A DNA stretch of 12,824 bases from CAZQCI01 sp964592255 (GTDB taxonomy: Bacteria > UBA10199 > SBBF01), in NCBI GenBank assembly GCA_964592255.1, contig CAZQCI010000058.1:1-12824 (forward strand), written 5' to 3'. How positions within the stretch are numbered: the first letter of the stretch is position 1; each line of letters starts with the position of its first letter. The position numbers were made by a program, and so were the translations under genes. Shown here piece after piece: positions 1 through 6,149 of this stretch. The notes below the pieces were generated by a model, which was given only the letters and a program-made list of their open reading frames with translations, searched no databases and was not told the DNA's origin.

Positions 1-1
1 A

Positions 2-193
2 CAACGTGTTCTCAATGGTGGAGGATCTCCAGAAGATGTGGACCTCTTGGTTCAAATTAGTAACAACATGATGGGTAAAACAATTTGCGTGTTGGCGGAT
101 GCTTTGGCCATGCCTGTGTTGAGTTATATCAAAAAATTTCCGGATGAATTTAAAAACTATGTTTCTTCGGGAGGAAGACAGGGCATTTTGTAG
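2..193 (+). CDS. nuoF: NADH-quinone oxidoreductase subunit F, 3' end only (NuoF)
   Basis: This is the last 63 codons of a gene that begins before the window; the frame is open from base 2 to a TAG at 191-193. The peptide contains NNMMGKTICVLADALAMPV followed by a KKFPDEF segment. This matches the C-terminal helical domain of NuoF, the FMN- and NADH-binding subunit of complex I that passes electrons to cluster N3. By family alignment the cysteine encoded at 86-88 corresponds to the fourth N3 ligand (Cys398 region of E. coli NuoF); the CxxCxxC ligands and the FMN/NADH sites would lie upstream, outside the window. The position directly before nuoG fits the normal nuo gene order. The call rests on a short fragment plus context. 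Confidence 0.85.
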   Translation, partial: QRVLNGGGSPEDVDLLVQISNNMMGKTICVLADALAMPVLSYIKKFPDEFKNYVSSGGRQGIL

Positions 194-210
194 AAACTCA
201 TTTGAGTAAC

Positions 211-290
211 TCCCCCTTAACCCCCTCTTACTACTAAGAGGGGGGAAAAATGTGCCTCCCCTTAGGGTAAGGGGAGGATAGGAGGGGTTA
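211..290. repeat. C-rich palindromic intergenic repeat, nuoF-nuoG junction (family A)
   Basis: Two hairpins lie back to back. The first has a perfect 10-bp stem (ccccctctta, 221-230, with taagaggggg, 235-244) and a 4-base loop. The second has a perfect 10-bp stem (cctcccctta, 255-264, with taaggggagg, 268-277) and a 3-base loop. The outer parts can also pair (taacccc 218-224 with ggggtta 284-290), giving a cruciform-like fold. Neither hairpin is followed by a T-run, so these are not ordinary intrinsic terminators. CCCCTTAACCCC...GGGG arrays of this kind occur as dispersed repeats in many bacterial genomes; that this one is repeated elsewhere in its genome is inferred, since only one copy is in the window. 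Confidence 0.7.
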
Positions 291-318
291 GCCGGATGTA
301 AAGAAAAACAAATATTTC

Positions 319-1731
319 ATGGCACACATTAAACTGACAATCGATGGCAAAACCGTTTCTGTAGAACCAGGCACAACCGTGTTGCGGGCGGCTGAAGAAG
401 CGGGCATTAAAATCCCGCACTATTGTTATCATCCGGGTTTAAGTTTGGCAGGAAATTGCCGCATGTGTTTAGTGGAAGTGGAAAAGGCCCCAAAACCCAT
501 GGCCAGTTGTATGGCCCCAGTAGCTGAGGGCATGGTGGTGAACACAAAATCGGAATCGGTTGTGAGTATCCGCAAGTCGGTCATGGAATTTTTGCTGATT
601 AACCATCCGCTCGATTGCCCCACATGCGACCAGGCGGGTGAGTGTCGTCTTCAAGACTACTACATGGACTATGATCGCATTCCTTCTCGCTTCCGCGAAG
701 ATAAAGTCGATAAAAATAAGATGGTTGATTTAGGGGCAAGTGTGATGCTCGATCAAGAACGTTGTATCGCTTGCACCCGTTGTATTCGTGTTTGCAAAGA
801 AATAGGCAAGGTCGATGAACTGACCTTGGCTAATCGTGGAGATCATGTCACCATCACTACATTTCCTGGAAAAAAATTAAGTAATCCTTATGCCGGAAAT
901 GTTGTGGACGTTTGTCCCGTAGGGGCACTGACAAGTAAGGAATTTCGTTTTCAAAAACGCGTGTGGTTTTTAGAAAAAAGCCATTCTGTCTGCACGGGTT
1001 GTTCCCGCGGCTGCAATATTACCGTGGAACAAGAAGAATCCAAAGTATATCGGTTGTTGCCCCGTTATAATCCGCAGGTAAATCAGTATTGGATGTGCGA
1101 TGAAGGTCGACATGGCTATCATTTTATCAACGAAAACCGTGTGCTGACCGCTTCTATTCGTGATGGTGAAATTCCTCGCTATGTGGGCTTTGAAGAAGCT
1201 ATTCAGTTAGTTGCCCAAAAAATTAAAACTTATCCTCTCAATCAAATTGCTGTTGTGGCGCATGCAGGTGAGACAGTGGAGTCGTTGGAAGTGTTGAAAA
1301 AATTGGCCACAGAAAAATTAAAATCCAACCTGTTGTTTTTCAGCAGGAATGATCCTGTAAATCCTTCCCATGATGACTTTTTAATAACCGCAGATAAAAA
1401 TCCTAATCAAGCGGCTCTTAATCAGTTGGGTTTTAAACCGTTATCCGAATTAAAGGATGCCGCTGCAGTGATTGTGTTGCGCGGTTTAAAGGATAGTGAG
1501 TGGAAATTTTTTGCTGAAAGAAAAATACCTATACTGGCTTTGTTAGCTTTAAACGATTCTGTTTGGAACTCCCAGGCTTTTGCAGTTCTTCCTATTCCTT
1601 CTTTTGTGGAACAGGACGGACATTTCATTAATGTGCAGGGGTTTAAGCAAAAAGTTTCTCAAGCTTTTGAACCGCGGGGTGAATCGCGGTTAGTTACAGA
1701 GTGGTTTAGTGATTTATCTATTTTGTTATAA
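319..1731 (+). CDS. nuoG: NADH-quinone oxidoreductase subunit G, short form (NuoG)
   Basis: NuoG is the FeS subunit of the complex I peripheral arm that carries electrons from NuoF towards NuoI/NuoB. The order of domains is clear. A [2Fe-2S] ferredoxin domain (about 1-80) has Cys36, 47, 50 and 64. The N5 motif has His96 with Cys100, 103 and 109. The N4 4Fe-4S domain has CIACTRC (Cys149, 152, 155) and Cys199 in DVCPVGAL. A fourth motif, CTGCSRGC (Cys225, 228, 232) plus Cys260, supplies all four ligands expected for cluster N7, which mitochondria have lost but E. coli and Thermus keep. The molybdopterin-oxidoreductase-like region after residue 265 is only about 200 residues, so the protein is 470 aa where E. 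coli NuoG is about 900. The C-terminus (FVEQDGHFINVQG...FEPRGESR) still resembles the normal family end, so an internally shortened domain is more likely than a nonsense truncation. The start has only a weak purine-rich leader. No nuoI follows nuoH. Confidence 0.95.
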   Translation: MAHIKLTIDGKTVSVEPGTTVLRAAEEAGIKIPHYCYHPGLSLAGNCRMCLVEVEKAPKPMASCMAPVAEGMVVNTKSESVVSIRKSVMEFLLINHPLDCPTCDQAGECRLQDYYMDYDRIPSRFREDKVDKNKMVDLGASVMLDQERCIACTRCIRVCKEIGKVDELTLANRGDHVTITTFPGKKLSNPYAGNVVDVCPVGALTSKEFRFQKRVWFLEKSHSVCTGCSRGCNITVEQEESKVYRLLPRYNPQVNQYWMCDEGRHGYHFINENRVLTASIRDGEIPRYVGFEEAIQLVAQKIKTYPLNQIAVVAHAGETVESLEVLKKLATEKLKSNLLFFSRNDPVNPSHDDFLITADKNPNQAALNQLGFKPLSELKDAAAVIVLRGLKDSEWKFFAERKIPILALLALNDSVWNSQAFAVLPIPSFVEQDGHFINVQGFKQKVSQAFEPRGESRLVTEWFSDLSILL

Positions 1732-1732
1732 C

Positions 1733-1811
1733 ATCATCGCGAGGCCCGAAGGGCTGTGGCGATCCAGTTTTTGGATTGCCGTGTCGGGCTAATGGATCTC
1801 CTCGCAATGAC
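1733..1811. repeat. GTCATTGCGAG-type palindromic element, nuoG-nuoH junction (family B, copy 1)
   Basis: The element begins with atcatcgcgag (1733-1743), a two-mismatch version of gtcattgcgag, and ends with the exact inverse ctcgcaatgac (1801-1811). It also has an inner gatcca/tggat-type inverted pair around a short T-rich loop. It is the same family as 3973-4062: both share the terminal arms, a GGATTGCC block and a CTCCTCGCAATGAC 3' end. It begins two bases after the nuoG stop and its last six bases include the ATG I favour for nuoH (1807). It fills the junction and supplies nuoH initiation sequence. Similar elements are common in several uncultured and deltaproteobacterial genomes (recalled, not searched). 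Confidence 0.8.
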
Positions 1812-3066
1812 GAATGTGTTAATGATCATTATTATTCTCAAAATACTGATTCCGTTTCTCATCATCTTCAACATTATTCCTTTGTTGATTTGGGTGGAGC
1901 GGAAAGGGTCTGCTTATATTCAAGATCGTCGTGGTCCTAATCGTGCCGATTTTATGGGGTTGCGCTTGGGTGGTCTTTTGCATTCTCTTTCTGACGTCAT
2001 CAAATTGATCACTAAAGAAGATATTATTCCGGCCCATGTTAACAAGGTTCTGTTTTTATTGGCTCCATTTTTATCCCTTTTTATTGCGTGCGTGACTTAT
2101 GCGGTGATTCCTTTTGGGCATCCGCTTCTTATTAATGGGGACACATTTCATCTGCAAGCGGCTCATTTAAATGTCGGTGTACTCTATATTCTAGCGATGG
2201 CCTCATTAGGTGTTTACGGCATTATGCTTGCTGGGTGGTCATCTAATAATAAATACGCACTTTTAGGGGGGGTACGATCTTCGTCACAAATGCTGAGTTA
2301 CGAAATCAGCATGGGTTTGTCTCTTTTAAGTGTGATTATGCTGGCTGGATCTTTTGATCTTAACGATATTGTTATTACGCAGTCATCTACCCCTTATTTA
2401 TGGTATGTTTTTAAACAGCCCTTAGCTTGTTTACTTTTTATTGTTGCAGCTTTCGCCGAAACAAATCGGAACCCTTTTGATTTGCCGGAAGGCGAGTCGG
2501 AATTGGTGGCCGGTTATCATGTGGAATATTCTTCAATGAAGTTTGCCATGTTTTTTATGGCGGAATACGCGCATATGATTATTGCCTCCGCGCTTATTAC
2601 TCTTTTATTTTTTGGGGGCTGGCAGGTGCCGTTTGCAGGAACGGATTTTTTACGCCAGCATGCCGATGCGGGGCTGGTCATTCTTATTCTCCTTCATGCT
2701 GTTTTATTTTTAGGAAGCGGAATTTTACTGCTCACTTTTTTCAAAAAAGGAAAATACGGCGATTTGCGTGATTACGAAGTCTTAGTTGTGGGGCTGCCTC
2801 TTGTTTTGTTGGGGCTTGGCTTAGGGTTATTAGTTTTACTCAGTGGAGGTTTTTCTTTGGGCGATTTAGGGGCGCAGATTTTTGCGGCGGTGGTTCAGTT
2901 TATGGTGTTTATCGCCAAAATTCTTTTTTTCTGTTGGTTTTTTATTTGGATCCGCTGGACGCTACCTCGCTTTCGATTCGATCAACTAATGCATTTAGGT
3001 TGGAAAGTGATGCTGCCTTTAAGTCTTATTAATTTGGCGGTGACAGCTGGGGTTTTACTGATTTAA
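1807..3066 (+). CDS. nuoH: NADH-quinone oxidoreductase subunit H, extended form (NuoH)
   Basis: NuoH is the membrane subunit at the junction of the two arms and forms part of the quinone chamber. Diagnostic motifs are WVERKGSAYIQDRRGPNR after the first helix, AETNRNPFDLPEGESELVAGYHVEYSSMKFAMFF in the middle, and WTLPRFRFDQLMHLGWKVMLP near the end. The frame stays open back to a GTG at 1756, but residues before 1807 are encoded by a palindromic repeat and do not look like NuoH. Starting at ATG 1807 gives 419 aa and puts the ERK motif about 31 residues in, close to E. coli NuoH (ATG 1822 is also possible). No good ribosome site precedes 1807. Between the GGWQVPF motif and the next family-typical segment (VVQFMVFIAKILFF) lie roughly 85 residues where E. 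coli has far fewer. These include two hydrophobic stretches (GLVILILLHAVLFLGSGILL and VLVVGLPLVLLGLGLGLLVL) separated by a charged KKGKYGDLRDYE loop, so two extra membrane helices are likely. Confidence 0.95.
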   Translation: MTNVLMIIIILKILIPFLIIFNIIPLLIWVERKGSAYIQDRRGPNRADFMGLRLGGLLHSLSDVIKLITKEDIIPAHVNKVLFLLAPFLSLFIACVTYAVIPFGHPLLINGDTFHLQAAHLNVGVLYILAMASLGVYGIMLAGWSSNNKYALLGGVRSSSQMLSYEISMGLSLLSVIMLAGSFDLNDIVITQSSTPYLWYVFKQPLACLLFIVAAFAETNRNPFDLPEGESELVAGYHVEYSSMKFAMFFMAEYAHMIIASALITLLFFGGWQVPFAGTDFLRQHADAGLVILILLHAVLFLGSGILLLTFFKKGKYGDLRDYEVLVVGLPLVLLGLGLGLLVLLSGGFSLGDLGAQIFAAVVQFMVFIAKILFFCWFFIWIRWTLPRFRFDQLMHLGWKVMLPLSLINLAVTAGVLLI

Positions 3067-3108
3067 TTTCGTTCTTCAACACGCTTACGGTGTTCATTTT
3101 TTGGACAG

Positions 3109-3113
3109 GGTGA
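3109..3113 (+). promoter_or_regulatory. Ribosome binding site that decides the nuoJ start
   Basis: AGGGTGA-like sequence (ggtga core) lies 9 bases before ATG 3123. It fits the anti-Shine-Dalgarno sequence better than anything placed for GTG 3114 (too close) or ATG 3129 (too far), so 3123 is preferred. Confidence 0.5.
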
Positions 3114-3122
3114 GTGTGTCGA

Positions 3123-3659
3123 ATGTGTATGTCAGAATCTTTTTTCTTTTATCTCTTTGCCGGAATTACCGTAGCGACGGTAGGGTTGATGATTTTTCAA
3201 ACTAACCCTATTGCATCGGTGTTGTATTTGGTTTTTGGTTTTTTTGGTATTGCCGGTCTTTATGTTTTACTCAGCGCCCCTTTCTTAGCGGTGTTGCAAG
3301 TTTTGGTTTATGCCGGCGCTATTATGGTGTTGTTTATTTTTGTGTTGATGCTTTTGAAATTACGACAAGAAGATTTGATATATGACCGCATGACGTGGCG
3401 GAATCTCTTGGTAGTTCTGATGGCCTTAGGCTCGGCCGGGTTTTTAATTTTTCGTTTTATGAAACTAGATTTTCATGCTTTTCCTCCCATTCCTCCGGGT
3501 TCCGGAGTCGCCCAGTTGGAAGTCCCCCAATTTGGTGAAGCTGATGGAGTAGGGCGCCTCTTGTTTACTCATTATTTAATTCCGTTTGAAATTACTTCTA
3601 TTTTGCTTTTGGTCGCCATCATTGGTGCCGTGATGTTGGGAAAAAAGGAGAAGTCATGA
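3123..3659 (+). CDS. nuoJ: NADH-quinone oxidoreductase subunit J (NuoJ)
   Basis: This is a small membrane subunit (178 aa from this start; E. coli about 184) of the complex I membrane arm, next to NuoK. Five hydrophobic segments are visible. The family signature LVYAGAIMVLFIFVLMLL marks TM3, the helix whose pi-bulge and rotation link quinone chemistry to proton transfer. The final segment (YLIPFEITSILLLVAIIGAVMLG) carries the conserved FE(I/V)(T/A)S motif. GTG 3114 and ATG 3129 are alternative in-frame starts. The gene follows nuoH after a 56-base gap with no nuoI, and it overlaps nuoK by 4 bases (ATGA), implying translational coupling. Confidence 0.95.
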   Translation: MCMSESFFFYLFAGITVATVGLMIFQTNPIASVLYLVFGFFGIAGLYVLLSAPFLAVLQVLVYAGAIMVLFIFVLMLLKLRQEDLIYDRMTWRNLLVVLMALGSAGFLIFRFMKLDFHAFPPIPPGSGVAQLEVPQFGEADGVGRLLFTHYLIPFEITSILLLVAIIGAVMLGKKEKS

Positions 3660-3958
3660 TTACACTTCATCATTATCTGGCTTTGTCCGCTATTTTGTTC
3701 GTCTTAGGTTTATTAGGTGTTGTGATGCGCAAAAATATCCTCATCGTTTTGATGTCGATTGAAGTGATGATGAATGCTGTGAATTTGGTTTTTATTGCGG
3801 CCAGCCGTTATTTGGTGAGTATGGATGGTCAGGTGATTTCGTTTTTTGTGATTGCTGTAGCCGCAGCCGAAGCGGGCATTGGTTTGGCTATTGTTGTCTC
3901 TTTATTTAGGTCGCGGCATACGATTAAAACGACTGATTGGCGGTTAATGAGAGGGTGA
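3656..3958 (+). CDS. nuoK: NADH-quinone oxidoreductase subunit K (NuoK)
   Basis: This is the Mrp-like small membrane subunit (100 aa, the same size as in E. coli) that contributes a proton half-channel. Three membrane helices are evident. The two buried acidic residues essential in E. coli are present at identical numbering: Glu36 in MSIEVMMNAVNL and Glu72 in VAAAEAGIGLAI. A clear ribosome site (aaggag, 3645-3650) sits 5 bases before the ATG, which overlaps the nuoJ stop as ATGA. It is followed by a 128-base gap that holds a palindromic repeat, then nuoL. Confidence 0.97.
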   Translation: MITLHHYLALSAILFVLGLLGVVMRKNILIVLMSIEVMMNAVNLVFIAASRYLVSMDGQVISFFVIAVAAAEAGIGLAIVVSLFRSRHTIKTTDWRLMRG

Positions 3959-3972
3959 AAGTTATGCGAGTT

Positions 3973-4062
3973 GTCATTGCGAGCGAAGCCACTTGTGGCG
4001 TAGCGAAGCAATCCATAAATTTTTTTCTGGATTGCCATGTCGCTTACGCTCCTCGCAATGAC
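3973..4062. repeat. GTCATTGCGAG-type palindromic element, nuoK-nuoL junction (family B, copy 2)
   Basis: This is a 90-bp palindromic element with perfect 11-bp terminal inverted repeats, gtcattgcgag (3973-3983) and ctcgcaatgac (4052-4062). It has an inner inverted pair, gcaatcca (4008-4015) with tggattgc (4028-4035), around a T-rich loop, and a small side hairpin, gccac-tt-gtggc (3988-3999). It starts 14 bases after the nuoK stop and ends 24 bases before the nuoL ATG. It shares both ends and the GGATTGCC block with copy 1 at 1733-1811. It encodes no protein and resembles a non-autonomous MITE-like or REP-like element. Confidence 0.85.
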
Positions 4063-4086
4063 GGATTTTATTTTATCTACTAAAAG

Positions 4087-6033
4087 ATGATATTTCAAAA
4101 CCTTAAAATTCATTTGTCGCTGATTCCATTGCTCCCGCTTTTAGGATTTTGCATCAATGCGGTTTTAGCGATTGTTTCTTCCAAAACCAAAAAGCCGGCT
4201 TCCGAAATCTTAGTGTCGGTGGTGGCCTGTTTGTTTCCGGCGCTTTCTTTTGTTTTGTCCGTGATGGCGTTTCTAGTTTTAAAGAAAGATCCCAATCATC
4301 TGTTGGCGACAGGGCCGATTTTTACCTGGTTGAATACCACCTTATTGCATGTTGATTTTGCTTTTTTAATCGATCCGCTTTCGGGCTTGATGATTTTGAT
4401 TATCACCGGAGTTGGCAGTCTGATTCACTTATATGCCACCGGTTACATGAAGAAAGATAAAAGTTTTGCGCGCTTTTTTGCTTATCTTAATCTGTTCTTG
4501 TTTTTCATGCTGTTGTTGGTTTTAGGAGATAATCTTTTATTACTCTTTGTGGGATGGGAAGGCGTAGGGTTATGTTCTTATCTCTTGATTGGTTTTTGGT
4601 TTGATGATCCTGAAAAAGCCTCTGCTGGTAAGAAGGCTTTTGTCGTTAACCGTATCGGCGATTTTGGATTTTTGGCGGGTATTTTTCTTATTCTTTATTC
4701 TTTTCTTTCTCAAACTCAATCCACAGAAACAATTTATCTCAATTATGCCTTTATGGAAGCCCATAAAGATATTTTTATACCCTTAGCGACTGTGATTACT
4801 TTATGTCTTTTTGCCGGGGCGACTGGAAAATCAGCTCAAATTCCTTTATATGTTTGGTTGCCGGATGCGATGGCGGGGCCAACCCCTGTTTCAGCTTTAA
4901 TTCATGCGGCGACCATGGTGACGGCTGGAATTTACATGGTCATCCGGTTGCATTTTCTTTTTGCTCTTTCACCTTTTACGCTGCATGTGATTGCTTCCAT
5001 TGGTTTGGCCACTGCCTTCATGGCAGCACTCATTGGGTTGACTCAATACGACATCAAAAAAGTGTTGGCATATTCCACTGTGTCCCAATTGGGATACATG
5101 TTTTTAGCTTTTGGTTCGGGTGCTCCTGCGGCAGCGGAGTTTCATGTCATGACCCATGCCTTTTTTAAGGCTTGCCTCTTCTTGGGTGCTGGCAGTGTTA
5201 TTCATGCCGTTCACGACCAAGACATTCGTCATATGGGGGGCTTGAAAAGCAAAATGCCCCTGACATTTATTACTTTTTTTATTTCAACGTTAGCGATTGC
5301 CGGTATTCCACCTTTTGCCGGTTTTTTTAGCAAAGATGAAATTTTACTTTCTACGTACCTTCATGAGTCGCGGGCCTTTTATATTATCGGGCTTTTAACC
5401 GCAGGCATTACTTCTTTTTATATGTTTCGTTTAGTGGCACTGACTTTTTTTGGAAAATGCCGTGCCCATCATCCTGAACATATTCACGAATCCCCTTGGA
5501 CGATGACTTTTCCTCTCATTATTTTGGCAATTTTGGCTATGGTGGGCGGATTTTTGGGTGTGCCGCATGTGTTAGGTGGGGAAAACTGGATTCATCATTG
5601 GCTGGAAAAATACTCCCTGGCTTCTGGAGAAGGTGCTGTTGAAGAAGCTCTTGAGAAAAATCTCATGGTTGTGTCTACGGCTTGGGCGGCGCTCACTGGT
5701 GGGCTGGCACTTTTTCTTTATTCCAGAAACATCGATTGGGCTAAAAATTTTACTCAGCGTATTTCCTTGCTGTATCGGTTTATCAATAAAAAATATTATG
5801 TGGACGAAGTCTACAAGGCCGTTTTTGTAACATCTTTGGCTTTCATCTCCCGTGTCTTTCTTTGGAAAGGGGTGGATCAAGCCTTAGTGGATGGGGTGCT
5901 GGTTCATGGTGGGCCGGATGTGGCTAAAGGATCCGCCAAAATATTATCTAAAATTCAGTCCGGACTTTTAAGTCATTATCTTTTGTATTTCTGGGGTGGG
6001 CTGATTTTATTTTTGTGTTTGGCGGTGAAGTAG
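4087..6033 (+). CDS. nuoL: NADH-quinone oxidoreductase subunit L (NuoL)
   Basis: This is the most distal antiporter-like, proton-pumping subunit of complex I (648 aa; E. coli 613). Family motifs are dense: LLLLFVGWEGVGLCSYLLIGFW, AGATGKSAQIPLYVWLPDAM, GPTPVSALIHAATMV, and FSKDEIL. By alignment, the channel residues are Glu158 (E. coli Glu144), Lys248 (Lys229) and Lys416 (Lys399), and all are present. The C-terminus holds the long lateral helix region and a last membrane helix (SHYLLYFWGGLILFLCLAV). The start ATG at 4087 gives the usual N-terminal hydrophobic helix (LSLIPLLPLLGFCINAVL). The ribosome site is weak (aaaag just before the ATG). A family B repeat lies upstream and a family C repeat downstream. 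Confidence 0.97.
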   Translation: MIFQNLKIHLSLIPLLPLLGFCINAVLAIVSSKTKKPASEILVSVVACLFPALSFVLSVMAFLVLKKDPNHLLATGPIFTWLNTTLLHVDFAFLIDPLSGLMILIITGVGSLIHLYATGYMKKDKSFARFFAYLNLFLFFMLLLVLGDNLLLLFVGWEGVGLCSYLLIGFWFDDPEKASAGKKAFVVNRIGDFGFLAGIFLILYSFLSQTQSTETIYLNYAFMEAHKDIFIPLATVITLCLFAGATGKSAQIPLYVWLPDAMAGPTPVSALIHAATMVTAGIYMVIRLHFLFALSPFTLHVIASIGLATAFMAALIGLTQYDIKKVLAYSTVSQLGYMFLAFGSGAPAAAEFHVMTHAFFKACLFLGAGSVIHAVHDQDIRHMGGLKSKMPLTFITFFISTLAIAGIPPFAGFFSKDEILLSTYLHESRAFYIIGLLTAGITSFYMFRLVALTFFGKCRAHHPEHIHESPWTMTFPLIILAILAMVGGFLGVPHVLGGENWIHHWLEKYSLASGEGAVEEALEKNLMVVSTAWAALTGGLALFLYSRNIDWAKNFTQRISLLYRFINKKYYVDEVYKAVFVTSLAFISRVFLWKGVDQALVDGVLVHGGPDVAKGSAKILSKIQSGLLSHYLLYFWGGLILFLCLAVK

Positions 6034-6042
6034 AGAAAAAGC

Positions 6043-6139
6043 GTCATCCCGGCAGGTTTTCCCGAAGGAATCCCCTTGGGATAAGCCGGGATCCATTTTT
6101 TTAAATTTAAACTGGACCCCGTGTCCAGCACGGGATGGC
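6043..6139. repeat. GTCATCCCG-type palindromic element, nuoL-nuoM junction (family C)
   Basis: This 97-bp element runs from gtcatcccg (6043-6051) to cgggatggc (6131-6139), inverse of each other with one mismatch. It has an inner ggatcca (6089-6095) / tggacc (from 6113) pair around an A/T-rich loop and a cccggc/gccggg sub-stem in the left half. It begins nine bases after the nuoL stop. Its terminal ATG (6135) is in frame with nuoM and would add five residues if used. Similar GTCATCCCGG...CCGGGATCCA elements are widespread dispersed repeats in bacteria; repetition elsewhere in this genome is inferred. Confidence 0.75.
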
Positions 6140-6149
6140 GGCAAATAAT

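Noticed and set aside
1756..1806. NuoH N-terminal extension from GTG 1756
   Set aside because: The 17 residues are encoded by a palindromic repeat and do not resemble the NuoH N-terminus; ATG 1807 gives a normal beginning.
3078..3100. Possible terminator between nuoH and nuoJ (aacac/gtgtt stem before a T-run)
   Set aside because: The stem is only 5 bp with a 7-base loop, and it lies inside an operon whose downstream genes are needed for the same complex.
3829..4113. Minus-strand open frame across the nuoK-nuoL gap
   Set aside because: It reads through the family B palindromic repeat and antisense to nuoK; its middle is simply translated repeat.
4803..5168. 121-codon open frame within nuoL
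   Set aside because: It is a +2 frame shadow of highly conserved NuoL sequence; its Cys/Ser/Phe-rich composition is what out-of-frame membrane-protein DNA gives.
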